Positions 1 to 7,827 of a stretch of 64,000 nt of DNA are shown one piece after another. This DNA is from Streptomyces mangrovi (GTDB lineage Bacteria; Actinomycetota; Actinomycetes; Streptomycetales; Streptomycetaceae). How positions within the stretch are numbered: position 1 is the stretch's first letter; every line of letters begins with the position of its first letter. Under the pieces are notes generated by a model, which saw only the letters and a program-made list of their open reading frames with translations, was not told where the DNA came from and searched no databases. The stretch lies in assembly GCF_900114215.1 (NCBI RefSeq), contig NZ_FOSG01000003.1, positions 186,001 through 250,000 on the forward strand, in the 5' to 3' direction. The position numbers were made by a program, and so were the translations under genes.

Positions 1-178
1 CGCCGTTGGGCCCGATGACCGCCAGCACCTCACCGCGCCGCATCCGCAGCTCGACGTTGTCCAGACTGGTCAGACCGCCGAACCGCAGCGTCACGCCCGA
101 CGTCTCCAGCACCAGCTCACCGGCGCCGGCCGAACCGCCCGCCGGCCCCTGCTCCTTCTTCACCGTCTCGGTGGTCAC
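1..178 (-). CDS. livG: Branched-chain amino-acid ABC transporter ATPase LivG (5' part, truncated by window edge)
   Basis: Only the N-terminal 59 codons lie in the window. From GTG at 178 the protein reads through a non-conserved head into LVLETSGVTLRFGGLTSLDN and then GEVLAVIGPNG, the start of a Walker A loop, so this is an ABC ATPase. The GTG start overlaps the livM stop (GTGA), which shows translational coupling and makes it the last visible gene of the liv operon. In the family it energises import of branched-chain amino acids at the cytoplasmic face, together with LivH and LivM. The rest of the nucleotide-binding domain is outside the window. Confidence 0.85.
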   Translation of the reverse strand, partial: MTTETVKKEQGPAGGSAGAGELVLETSGVTLRFGGLTSLDNVELRMRRGEVLAVIGPNG

Positions 179-1575
179 GGCTGCCTGCCTTCCGCCGGGC
201 CGGTCGCGTCGGCTCCGCCGACCCCCGCCTCCGCCATCCGCAGCTCACGCTTGCGGCGTCGGGAGGGCAGCACGCCCTGCGGCCGGTAGATCATCATGAT
301 GACGAGGAGAGCGCCCAGGTACATGTAGCGGTCCTTGGGATCCACCCACTCGCGCAGGTACTCCGGCAGCCACACCAGGAACGCGGCGCCGAACAGCACC
401 CCGGGGATCGACCCCATGCCGCCGAAGATGACGTAGGCCAGCACCAGGATCGACAGCAGGATCGCGAAGTTCTCCGGGTTGAAGTACCCGGCCTTGCTCG
501 CGTACGCCACCCCGGCCACGCCGGAGGTCGACGCACCGATCGCGAACGCCATCAGCTTGTAGCGCACCGTGGGCACACCCGTGGCCGCCGCGGCCACCTC
601 GTCCTCGCGGATCGCCGTCCACGCCCGGCCCACCTTGGAGTGCTCCAGCCGCAGGAACAGGAAGATGGCCAGCACGATGAAGACGACCAGCAGCCAGTAG
701 TACGGCATCGGGTCCAGCTTCCACTCGTAGGAGAAGAAGCCCAGGTCGACACTGAACCGCTCGACCTTCACACCGCGCGCGCCCTCCGTCACCCCGTCGG
801 CGTTCTTCGCCATCAGGTAGACGATCTCGTGGAATCCCAGCGTCACGATCGCCAGGTAGTCGCCCCGCAACCGCAGCGTCGGAGCGCCCAGGATCACCCC
901 CGCCACCAGACAGGTCAGCACCGCGATCGGCAGCACCAGGAAGTTGTTCAGCGCCACCGGCGGCTGGACCGGCAGCGCCCCCGTCCAGTACGCCGCGCTG
1001 TACGCGCCGATCGCGAAGAACGCGATGAAGCCCAGGTCCAGCAGACCGGCCCAGCCGATCACCACGTTCAGGCCGATCGCCAGCAGCACGAAGATCGCGA
1101 TCTGGTCCACCAGCACCTGCTGCCAGTACCGCTCGACCCCCAGCGGCCCGAACACCACCAGCGCCAGCACGGCCGTCAGCACGCCCATCCGGACCCGCTT
1201 GTCGGCCGACCACACCTGCCGGACCCGGTCCAGCGGACCGGCGGACACCTTCTTGGTGCCCTCCACCGCACGGGAGGTCTGATCGGTGAGGAACTCCCGC
1301 ACCGCCCAGACCGCCACCGCGATCGCCAGCCAGATCCACAGGCCGACACCGGTGAAGTCCTCGCGCAGTGCCAGGAACAGATCCTGGGTGGTGCCCTCCT
1401 CGCCCGTCATCAGCCTGAGCGTCACCGCCAGCGCCAGCAGGGCCCCCAGCCGCCGCCAGCGCGGCTCCTGGTACCAGTGCACCTTCCGCAGCCGGGCCGC
1501 CGCCGACAGCGGCGCCGTCGCGCTCTTCGGCGAGTCCTGCCCGGCCCCTTGCGCAGCCGAGGTCTTGATGCTCAC
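175..1575 (-). CDS. livM: Branched-chain amino-acid ABC permease LivM
   Basis: A 466-aa polytopic membrane protein. After a roughly 120-residue N-terminal part with its own hydrophobic segments comes a typical LivM core. It contains VVIGWAGLLDLGFIAFFAIGAY, the EAA-like cytoplasmic stretch RLEHSKVGRAWTAIREDEVAAAATG, and the FGGMGSIPGVLFGA region near the C-terminus. LivM forms the translocation pore with LivH. The GTG start at 1575 overlaps the livH stop by 4 nt and the livG start overlaps its own stop, so H, M and G are translationally coupled. The protein is longer than the roughly 300-350 residues usual for the core, because of the N-terminal extension. Confidence 0.92.
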   Translation of the reverse strand: MSIKTSAAQGAGQDSPKSATAPLSAAARLRKVHWYQEPRWRRLGALLALAVTLRLMTGEEGTTQDLFLALREDFTGVGLWIWLAIAVAVWAVREFLTDQTSRAVEGTKKVSAGPLDRVRQVWSADKRVRMGVLTAVLALVVFGPLGVERYWQQVLVDQIAIFVLLAIGLNVVIGWAGLLDLGFIAFFAIGAYSAAYWTGALPVQPPVALNNFLVLPIAVLTCLVAGVILGAPTLRLRGDYLAIVTLGFHEIVYLMAKNADGVTEGARGVKVERFSVDLGFFSYEWKLDPMPYYWLLVVFIVLAIFLFLRLEHSKVGRAWTAIREDEVAAAATGVPTVRYKLMAFAIGASTSGVAGVAYASKAGYFNPENFAILLSILVLAYVIFGGMGSIPGVLFGAAFLVWLPEYLREWVDPKDRYMYLGALLVIMMIYRPQGVLPSRRRKRELRMAEAGVGGADATGPAEGRQP

Positions 1576-2495
1576 GCCGTCCTCCCCACACGCTCGCCGA
1601 GAATTCCGGTCGGACGGACCATCAGCACCAGCACCAGCACCACGAAGGCGCCGACGTAACGCCAGTCATCCCCCCACAGGCCCACCGTCATGGTCTCCAC
1701 CACGCCCAGCACCAGACCGCCCAGCATCGCGCCGCGCACATTGCCGATACCGCCCAGCACCGCCGCCGCGAAGGCCGTGATACCGGGCAGGAAGCCCATC
1801 GTGTACCAGACCTGGCTGTTGGTGCCGAACAGGAAGCCGGCCGCACCGCCCAGCAGACCGCCGAGCACGAACGTCCGGGACACCACCTTGTCGATGTCCA
1901 CGCCCATCAGCGACGCGACCTCCGGGTCCTGCGCCACCGCGCGGATACCCGAACCCATCTTCGTGCGGTTCACCACGTAGTCCAGGCCGACCATCATCGC
2001 CACCGCCGACACCAGGATCAGCACCTGCGTGATCGTCAGCTCGGCGCCGAAGACGCTCAGCACCTTCTTGTTCTCGTACATCGACGGCATCGGCAGCGGA
2101 TTGCGGCCGAACAGCTTGCCCGCCAGGTTGTACAGGAAGAACGAGGCGCCGATCGCGGTGATCAGGAACACCAGGCGCGGCGCGCGATGCCTGCGCAACG
2201 GCCGGTACGCCACCCGTTCCAGACCGAAGGCCACCGCACCGCCCAGCGCGGCACCCGCCAGCATGCCGATCAGGACGTAGGCGACCGAGCCCACGCCGGA
2301 GGGCGTCGACTCGGGGATCAGAGCGGTCAGGGCCAGCAGGCCCCCGTAACCGCCGAACATGAAGACCTCGCTGTGCGCGAAGTTCAGAAGCTGGAGCACG
2401 CCGTACACCAGCGTGTAGCCGATGGCGATGACGGCGTAGAGACTGCCGAGCACCACCCCTAGGACGAGGAAGTCCCAGAACTCACTGAGGGACAT
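1572..2495 (-). CDS. livH: Branched-chain amino-acid ABC permease LivH
   Basis: A 307-aa integral membrane protein opening with FWDFLVLGVVLGSLYAVIAIGYTLVYGVLQLLNFAHSE, the hallmark LivH N-terminus. An EAA-type loop (RTKMGSGIRAVAQDPEVASLMGVD) follows, then GGLLGGAAGFLFG and LGGIGNVRGAMLGG. It should pair with LivM as the heterodimeric permease. ATG at 2495 has AAGGAAG eight bases upstream. It sits 176 bp downstream of livK, separated by a hairpin, so it may be expressed at a lower level than the binding protein. Confidence 0.93.
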   Translation of the reverse strand: MSLSEFWDFLVLGVVLGSLYAVIAIGYTLVYGVLQLLNFAHSEVFMFGGYGGLLALTALIPESTPSGVGSVAYVLIGMLAGAALGGAVAFGLERVAYRPLRRHRAPRLVFLITAIGASFFLYNLAGKLFGRNPLPMPSMYENKKVLSVFGAELTITQVLILVSAVAMMVGLDYVVNRTKMGSGIRAVAQDPEVASLMGVDIDKVVSRTFVLGGLLGGAAGFLFGTNSQVWYTMGFLPGITAFAAAVLGGIGNVRGAMLGGLVLGVVETMTVGLWGDDWRYVGAFVVLVLVLMVRPTGILGERVGRTA

Positions 2496-2648
2496 CGAAC
2501 TGTCTTCCTTGTGGGAATGTGCCGCCCGGCCGTGCGTTCAGCACTCGGGGAACGGGCGGCGCGAGGATCACGGAGGCGGACGCCCAGCACGAAGGCGGTG
2601 TCCGCCGGGTGTCACACCGGCCGGCGCGGGAGCGAACCCACCGCGCCG

Positions 2649-2671
2649 GCCGGCCGGAAGCGTCGGCCGGC
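2649..2671. terminator. Hairpin directly after livK
   Basis: An 8-bp perfect stem (2649-2656 with 2664-2671, 7-nt loop) touches the livK stop codon. It lies between livK and livH on the same strand, so it probably reduces rather than abolishes read-through. That is a common way to keep binding protein in excess of permease. Confidence 0.6.
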
Positions 2672-3832
2672 TCAGCCGGCCAGCTCGTCGATGCTGCCCT
2701 GGTACTCGATGCCCTCGCCCTTGACCTGGTACAGGTAGATGGTCTGGTTGGTGAACTCACCCTTGTCGTCGAAGGAGAACTCCTTCGTCAGACCCTTGTA
2801 CTTCGCCGCGCGCAGAGCGTCCACCAGCGCCTGGCGCTCGACACCGCCGTCCTCGTGGAGCTTCTTGATCTCCTCGATGATCATCATCGCGGCGTCGTAC
2901 GACTCGGCCGAGTACGTACCCGGAGCCTGCTTGAACTCCTTCTCGTAGTCCGCGGCGAACTTCTTCGTCGCGTCCTCCTTGGTGGCGTCCGTGCACGGGC
3001 AGGTCAGCAGCCAGCCGTCCGAGGCGTCGCCCGCCAGCTGTATGAACTGCGCGTCGTTGGTGCCGTCACCCGACATCGCCACACCGTCGAAGCCCGCCTC
3101 CTTGAGCTTCTTGGCGAACGGGCCGGCGTCCTGGTAGTAGCCCGCGTAGATCAGCGCGTCCGGCTTGTTCTTCGTGACGTTCTTCGCCGCGGCACTGTAG
3201 TCCGGCGTCTTCTGCGGAACGCTCTGGCGCACCACCTCGACACCGGCGGCCTTCAGGTCCTTCTCGGCGACGTCCGCCAGGCCGATGCCGTAGTCGGTCT
3301 TGTCGTCGACCACCACGACCTTCTCGGCCTTGGTCTTGTTCGCCAGGTACTTCGCCATCCCGGCGCCCTGGGCGCTGTCGTTCGGCACCGCACGCAGGAA
3401 CGTCTCGTAGCCCTTGGTCGTCAGGTCCGGGCGCGTCGCCGACGACGACAGCGCCACCAGGCCCGCGGACCCGTAGATCTCGGCGGCGGTGTCCGCCGGG
3501 CCCGAGAACGCCGGGCCGATCACCGCGACGACGTCCTCGTCGTCGATCGCCTTCTGCGCGGCGGTGGTCGCCTTGTCCGGCAGACCCTGGTCGTCGACCG
3601 GCACGTACTCGACCTCGAACCCGAGGTCGCCCTCGGCGTTCGCCTGGTCGATCGCCAGCTTGATGCCGTTCTCCATGTTCTGGCCGAGCTGCACGTTGTC
3701 GCCGGAGAGCGGGCCCTGGAAGGCGATCTTGTACGCGTCGCCGCTGCCACTGTCCCCTCCGCCGCAACCGGTCAGCGCGAGCGCGCCGACGGCCATGGGA
3801 ATGGCCAGCTTGACGATGGTCTTGTTGAGCAC
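2672..3832 (-). CDS. livK: Branched-chain amino-acid binding lipoprotein (LivK-type)
   Basis: A 386-aa secreted lipoprotein. Its 22-residue signal peptide ends in the lipobox LTGC, followed by a Gly/Ser/Asp linker. The mature part is a periplasmic-binding-fold protein of the Leu/Ile/Val family, with YKIAFQGPLSGDNVQLGQ at the start, VAVIGPAFSGPADTAAEIYG, and YDAAMMIIEEIKK toward the end. It delivers ligand to LivHMGF at the cell surface. The GTG start at 3832 has AGGGGG upstream. A 20-bp perfect palindrome lies 61 bp upstream. Exact substrate preference (Leu/Ile/Val or a relative such as urea or amides) cannot be read from sequence. The Lgt and LspA needed for its lipidation are also in the window. 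Confidence 0.88.
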   Translation of the reverse strand: MLNKTIVKLAIPMAVGALALTGCGGGDSGSGDAYKIAFQGPLSGDNVQLGQNMENGIKLAIDQANAEGDLGFEVEYVPVDDQGLPDKATTAAQKAIDDEDVVAVIGPAFSGPADTAAEIYGSAGLVALSSSATRPDLTTKGYETFLRAVPNDSAQGAGMAKYLANKTKAEKVVVVDDKTDYGIGLADVAEKDLKAAGVEVVRQSVPQKTPDYSAAAKNVTKNKPDALIYAGYYQDAGPFAKKLKEAGFDGVAMSGDGTNDAQFIQLAGDASDGWLLTCPCTDATKEDATKKFAADYEKEFKQAPGTYSAESYDAAMMIIEEIKKLHEDGGVERQALVDALRAAKYKGLTKEFSFDDKGEFTNQTIYLYQVKGEGIEYQGSIDELAG

Positions 3833-4316
3833 GTGGAACCCCCTGGAGCCTGCTCAGATCACGACGATCGCCGTACCGTTCCGGCGTCGCGGTCCGCACG
3901 TACGTACGTGCGGCGTGGCCCGGAATCTATTGCCCCAGAAGCAGACCAGATAGGTGAGAGCGGCAGATGTGATCTCCCTGTGACCTGCGCCATGCGCCGG
4001 AAACAGAACACTCCTTACCGGAGAACGGACAGAAAGGGAAAGATCATCAGGGGTCGGACTCGTGAATTCCCGGGCCATGGACCGCAAATGCCGCCACCGC
4101 ACCCCGCCTGCGACCGCGCACGGCCCGCACGAGGACCCGGCAATCCCCCGCCCCCGCCAATACCCCCAGCTCACGCGGGGCCGGCGCCGGGCCGCGGGCG
4201 ACCCCGCCCCATGCGTCCCGGCACCGGCGACGCCCCGACCGGAACCGGACCGCGCCCGGCTGCCCGCCCGTGCGGGACCGCCGGGCGCCCCGGCCGGACA
4301 CGGTCCCGCACGGGCG
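3833..4316. other. 484-bp intergenic region between livK and the ANTAR regulator
   Basis: The livK-proximal part holds the palindrome at 3894-3913 and, at about 3915-4050, the most A+T-rich DNA of the region, suitable for the liv promoter. The remainder, to 4316, is very GC-rich and carries several imperfect inverted repeats that may end transcription of the ANTAR gene. I see no convincing coding region. Confidence 0.6.
3894..3913. promoter_or_regulatory. 20-bp perfect palindrome upstream of livK
   Basis: The half-site CCGCACGTAC is followed immediately by its exact reverse complement. It lies in the leader or promoter of livK, 61 bp before the GTG start. On the minus strand a TAGATT (3922-3927) could serve as a -10, which would place the palindrome at or just after the transcription start, as expected for a repressor operator. 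No terminator function is likely because there is no loop. Regulator unknown. Confidence 0.55.
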
Positions 4317-4997
4317 TCACCGCTGCTGCTTCCTCTCCTCCGCGTCCTGGATCACGGCCTCGGCCACCTGCCGCATCGACAGCCGGCGATCCATCGAGGT
4401 CTTCTGGATCCACCGGAACGCGGCCGGCTCGGTCAGCCCGTACTGCGTCTGCAGCACCCCCTTGGCCCGATCCACCAGCTTCCGCGTCTCCAGCCGCTGC
4501 GCGAGGTCGGCGACCTCCCGGCTGAGCACCTTCATCTCGTTGAACCGCGACACCGCCATCTCGATGGCGGGCACGACATCGCTCTTGCTGAACGGCTTCA
4601 CCAGATACGCCATCGCACCCGCGTCCCGCGCCCTCTCCACCAGCTCGCGCTGCGAGAAGGCGGTCAGCATCAGCACCGGGGCGATCGACTCCTCGGCGAT
4701 CCTCTCGGCCGCCGAGATCCCGTCGAGCACGGGCATCTTCACGTCCATGATCACCAGATCCGGCCGGTGCTCCCGGGCCAGGTCCACGGCCCGCTGCCCG
4801 TCCCCGGCCTCGCCGACGACGGTGTAGCCCTCCTCCTCCAGCATCTCCTTGAGGTCCAGGCGGATCAGCGCCTCGTCCTCGGCGATGACGACCCGCGTCG
4901 TCTCCGGAGGCACATGCGCCCGCTCGCCGGCCGCGCCGGCCGTGCTGTCGGCGCCGCCGTCGGTACTGATGGGCTCGGGGATGTCCGCGGTGCTCAC
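4317..4997 (-). CDS. pdtaR: ANTAR-domain response regulator (PdtaR-like)
   Basis: A 226-aa protein with a 30-residue Ser/Asp/Gly leader. A receiver domain follows (VVIAEDEALIRLDLKEML; phosphoacceptor Asp85 in LVIMDVKMPVLDG; conserved Lys in YLVKPFSKSD). The C-terminal ANTAR domain (about residues 165-220) has RKLVDRAKGVLQTQYGLTEPAAFRWIQK. ANTAR proteins bind paired RNA hairpins and act as antiterminators when phosphorylated; PdtaR is normally paired with the kinase PdtaS, which is not in this window. GTG at 4997 has GAGGAG upstream. The gene is monocistronic here. Confidence 0.9.
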   Translation of the reverse strand: MSTADIPEPISTDGGADSTAGAAGERAHVPPETTRVVIAEDEALIRLDLKEMLEEEGYTVVGEAGDGQRAVDLAREHRPDLVIMDVKMPVLDGISAAERIAEESIAPVLMLTAFSQRELVERARDAGAMAYLVKPFSKSDVVPAIEMAVSRFNEMKVLSREVADLAQRLETRKLVDRAKGVLQTQYGLTEPAAFRWIQKTSMDRRLSMRQVAEAVIQDAEERKQQR

Positions 4998-5043
4998 TGG
5001 GCTCCTCGTTTTCCGGCCAGGTCGGACTTATGAGGGTACCCAG

Positions 5044-5073
5044 CTGATGGAGCGGCCCGTCACCCGGTACACT
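5044..5073 (+). promoter_or_regulatory. Putative promoter of tRNA-Leu
   Basis: CTGATG (5044-5049) and TACACT (5068-5073) are 18 bp apart, with the -10 lying 16 bp upstream of the mature tRNA 5' end. The -10 fits TANNNT; the -35 is a partial match. Confidence 0.4.
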
Positions 5074-5089
5074 CGCGGAGCGACACCCT

Positions 5090-5172
5090 GCCGGGTTGAT
5101 GGAAGGGAAGACATGATCGCCTCAAAAGCGATTGCCCGAAAGGGCGTGCGGGTTCGAATCCCGCACCCGGCA
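5090..5172 (+). tRNA. tRNA-Leu (anticodon CAA)
   Basis: An 83-nt class II tRNA. The acceptor stem GCCGGGT pairs with ACCCGGC (5165-5171) and A5172 is the discriminator. The anticodon stem ATCGC/GCGAT encloses loop CTCAAAA, giving anticodon CAA (reads UUG). The long variable arm GCCC-GAAA-GGGC is typical of tRNA-Leu, and the T arm has GGTTCGAATCC. The 3' CCA is not encoded, as is common in actinomycetes. It lies between the divergent ANTAR gene and a LAGLIDADG gene that starts 88 bp after its 3' end. Confidence 0.95.
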
Positions 5173-5188
5173 CTTATCTCCTCATAAG
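5173..5188 (+). terminator. Short hairpin after tRNA-Leu
   Basis: CTTAT (5173-5177) pairs with ATAAG (5184-5188) around a 6-nt loop immediately after the tRNA 3' end. The stem is weak, so it may be a processing or minor termination element rather than a strong terminator. Confidence 0.35.
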
Positions 5189-5204
5189 CGGAGCTTCACG
5201 TTCT

Positions 5205-5273
5205 CGTGAAATTCAGCCGCCAAGCCCTTGCGACCAGAGTTCCTCACGCACAGTAGTTGCATGGAATTTCACG
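5205..5273. repeat. 10-bp inverted repeat spanning the start of the LAGLIDADG gene
   Basis: CGTGAAATTC (5205-5214) recurs inverted as GAATTTCACG (5264-5273), the second arm covering codons 2-5 of the downstream gene. The first arm also forms a 6-bp hairpin with TTCACG (5195-5200). Possible roles are an autoregulatory operator for the HTH domain, an mRNA structure masking the start, or part of a homing recognition site. Confidence 0.5.
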
Positions 5274-6049
5274 GAACCGAGGTTCGTCAGAAAGCCCTTG
5301 GCCTCATCCGAGGCGGCGCAAGGAATGCCGAGGTCGCCCGCACGCTGAACGTTCCCGCCGGGACCGTCAGCTACTGGCTGCACATGGAACGTGCCAGGCA
5401 CAGGAAACTACCGGGAAAGCATTCCCCTCTCTGTCCCCGCTGTGACGGACGAGACCTCGACGAGAGTGCATACGCCTACCTCCTCGGCCTCTACCTGGGG
5501 GACGGCCACATCATCCAGTACTCCGCCCACCGAGTACCGAACCTGATGATCGCCTGCTCGGATGACTGGCCTGGGTTGATGGACGCCTGCGAGGCCGCAA
5601 TGCGGAGGGTGCTCCCCGACAACTCCGTATGCCGTGTCCGCAGAAGCGGCTGCCACAACGTGAAGGTCTACTCCCGGCATCTCTGGTGCCTCTTCCCGCA
5701 ACACGGTCGGGGCAAGAAGCACGAACGGCCGATCCTGCTCGAACCCTGGCAGCAGAAGATCGTCGACGAACATCCCTGGGAGTTGGTCCGGGGCCTGCTC
5801 CATGCCGACGGGTGCCGGATCACCAACTGGACGGTCAGACTCGTGGGAGGCGAACGCAAGCGTTACGAGTATCCGCGATACTTCTTCGCCAACAAGTCAC
5901 AGGACATCGTGCGCATCTACGTCGAGGCCCTTGAGAAGGTCGGGGTCGAGTGGAAGACGACACACCGACGTTCGGGGGTGTACAACGTCTCCGTCGCCCG
6001 CCGGGCGTCCGTGGCGCTGATGGACGCGCATATCGGCCCGAAGCACTGA
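5261..6049 (+). CDS. Free-standing LAGLIDADG homing-endonuclease-like protein with N-terminal HTH
   Basis: A 262-aa protein from ATG 5261. Residues 6-42 form a transposase/regulator-like helix-turn-helix (KALGLIRGGARNAEVARTLN, then a second helix around VPAGTVSYW). A CPRC motif follows at 58-61. There are two LAGLIDADG helices, YLLGLYLGDG (73-82) and LVRGLLHADG (175-184), each ending in the acidic residue needed for metal-dependent DNA cleavage. This is a single-chain two-motif arrangement. No intein or intron signals surround it. G+C is lower (roughly 57-67% in rows counted) than in neighbours, which suggests transfer. It may be an active homing endonuclease, or a domesticated DNA-binding relative often annotated simply as a regulator. 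The adjacent tRNA gene is a natural candidate target. Confidence 0.75.
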   Translation: MEFHGTEVRQKALGLIRGGARNAEVARTLNVPAGTVSYWLHMERARHRKLPGKHSPLCPRCDGRDLDESAYAYLLGLYLGDGHIIQYSAHRVPNLMIACSDDWPGLMDACEAAMRRVLPDNSVCRVRRSGCHNVKVYSRHLWCLFPQHGRGKKHERPILLEPWQQKIVDEHPWELVRGLLHADGCRITNWTVRLVGGERKRYEYPRYFFANKSQDIVRIYVEALEKVGVEWKTTHRRSGVYNVSVARRASVALMDAHIGPKH

Positions 6050-6061
6050 AGGGCGATACGG

Positions 6062-6110
6062 GGGAGGCCCCGGCCGCCGCTGGCGCGAGGCGGTGGGGCC
6101 GGGGCCTCCC
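6062..6110. terminator. Bidirectional terminator between the LAGLIDADG gene and pyk
   Basis: A perfect 14-bp inverted repeat (6062-6075 with 6097-6110) lies between convergent genes. A second 7-bp hairpin (6121-6127 with 6133-6139) follows closer to pyk. Confidence 0.75.
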
Positions 6111-6149
6111 GGTCCGAGGGGGCGGCCGGTCGGGCCGCCCGGGGCCGGG

Positions 6150-7583
6150 TCAGCGGGAGGGGTGTGCCTCGCCGATGCGGTGGACGCGGACCATGTTGGT
6201 GGTACCGGGGACGCCGGGCGGCGAGCCGGCGGTGATGATCACCTTGTCCCCCTTCGCGCAGCGCCCCATCTCCAGCAGCCGCTCGTCGACCTGCTCCACC
6301 ATCTCGTCGGTGCTGCGCGCGGTGGGTCCGAGGAAGGTCTCCACACCCCAGGTGAGGTTGAGCTGGGCGCGGGTGGCCGGGTCGGGGGTGAAGGCGATGA
6401 CGGGGATCGGTGAGCGGTAGCGGGACAGGCGGCGGACGGTGTCGCCGGACTGGGTGAAGGCGACGAGGAACGCGGCGCCGAGGAAGTCGCCCATCTCGGC
6501 CGCGGCGCGGGCCACGGCGCCGCCCCGGGTGCGGGGTTTGGCGCTCTCGGCGAGCGGGCGCAGGCCCTGGGAGAGCATGTCCTCCTCGGCGGCGGCGACG
6601 ATGCGGCCCATGGTCCGGACGGTCTCGATCGGGTAATTGCCGACGCTGGTCTCGCCGGAGAGCATCACGGCGTCGGTGCCGTCCATGACGGCGTTGGCCA
6701 CGTCGGAGGCCTCGGCGCGGGTGGGCCGGGAGGAGTCGATCATCGAGTCGAGCATCTGGGTGGCGACGATGACCGGTTTGGCGTTGCGCCGGGCGAGGGC
6801 GACGGCGCGTTTCTGTACCAGGGGAACGGTTTCCAGGGGCATCTCGACGCCGAGGTCGCCGCGGGCGACCATGAGGCCGTCGAAGGCGTCGACGATCTCG
6901 GGGAGGTTCTCCACCGCCTGGGGTTTCTCGATCTTGGCGATGACGGGGAGGTGGCGGTCCTCCTCCTTCATGACGCGGTGGACGTCGGCGATGTCGCGTG
7001 CGCTGCGGACGAAGGAGAGGGCTATGAGGTCCACGCCGGTGCGCAGGGCCCAGCGCAGGTCGTCGATGTCCTTGTCGGAGAGGGCGGGTACGGAGACGGC
7101 GACGCCGGGGAGGTTGAGGCCCTTGTGGTCGGAGACCATGCCGCCTTCGGTGACCTCGGTGCGGATGCGGGGGCCGTCGACGGCGGTGACCTTGAGGGCG
7201 ACGCGGCCGTCGTCGACGAGGACGGGTTCGCCGGGTGTGACGTCGTCGGCGAGTCCTTCGTAGGTGGTGCCGCACTGTTCGCGGTCGCCCTCGACGTCCT
7301 CGGTGGTGATGGTGAACTCGTCGCCGCGTTCGAGGAGTACGGGGCCTTCGCGGAATCGTCCGAGCCGGATCTTCGGACCTTGAAGGTCGGCGAGGATGCC
7401 GACGCTGCGACCGGTCTCCTCGGAGGCGCGGCGCACTCGGTGGTAGCGCTCCTCGTGCTCGGCGTGGGCGCCGTGGCTGAGGTTGAGGCGGGCGACGTCC
7501 ATTCCGGCTTCGACGAGCGCTTTGATCTGCTCGTACGAGTCGGTGGCGGGGCCCAGTGTGCAGACGATTTTCGCGCGGCGCAT
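6150..7583 (-). CDS. pyk: Pyruvate kinase
   Basis: A 477-aa protein that makes pyruvate and ATP from phosphoenolpyruvate and ADP in glycolysis. It starts at ATG 7583 with MRRAKIVCTLGPATDSYEQI, the family's N-terminus; an in-frame upstream extension to 7652 lacks family sequence. The active-site stretch VIAKIEKPQAVENLPEI and the metal/substrate loop MVARGDLGVEMPLE are intact, as is the C-terminal allosteric domain (AFTQSGDTVRRLSRYR). Full length. The divergent upstream region contains interlocked inverted repeats (7639-7677). Confidence 0.96.
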   Translation of the reverse strand: MRRAKIVCTLGPATDSYEQIKALVEAGMDVARLNLSHGAHAEHEERYHRVRRASEETGRSVGILADLQGPKIRLGRFREGPVLLERGDEFTITTEDVEGDREQCGTTYEGLADDVTPGEPVLVDDGRVALKVTAVDGPRIRTEVTEGGMVSDHKGLNLPGVAVSVPALSDKDIDDLRWALRTGVDLIALSFVRSARDIADVHRVMKEEDRHLPVIAKIEKPQAVENLPEIVDAFDGLMVARGDLGVEMPLETVPLVQKRAVALARRNAKPVIVATQMLDSMIDSSRPTRAEASDVANAVMDGTDAVMLSGETSVGNYPIETVRTMGRIVAAAEEDMLSQGLRPLAESAKPRTRGGAVARAAAEMGDFLGAAFLVAFTQSGDTVRRLSRYRSPIPVIAFTPDPATRAQLNLTWGVETFLGPTARSTDEMVEQVDERLLEMGRCAKGDKVIITAGSPPGVPGTTNMVRVHRIGEAHPSR

Positions 7584-7638
7584 GGCAGCGAGCCTATGAC
7601 TTACCCACGGGTAGGGAACTGTGGGAAGGGAACTGTTC

Positions 7639-7677
7639 AACGGCCGTTTCACATAGGGCCGTTAACAACTTGTGAAA
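7639..7677. promoter_or_regulatory. Interlocked inverted repeats in the pyk / Esx-like divergent region
   Basis: Two 7-bp dyads interleave: AACGGCC (7639-7645) with GGCCGTT (7657-7663), and TTTCACA (7647-7653) with TGTGAAA (7671-7677). They sit in the A+T-richest part of the 244-bp divergent spacer, 56-94 bp before the pyk start. They could be overlapping operators or, in RNA, a pseudoknot-capable leader. Confidence 0.4.
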
Positions 7678-7827
7678 TGGGCGTGAGGTTGCTCGGATGA
7701 GCATTTCCGTTTTCCGTGGCGGCATATGACGGCGTGCACGGGTCTGCCCTCGGGGCCGCCACTCGCACCCACTTCCTTCTGTTACCGTCTGGTGACGCAG
7801 TGCATTGACCGACTCGGGGGAGGGCGT

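Noticed and set aside
5090..6150. tRNA-Leu as an integration (att) site for an element carrying the LAGLIDADG gene
   Set aside because: No second copy of the tRNA 3' end was found downstream within the gene or after it, and there is no integrase.
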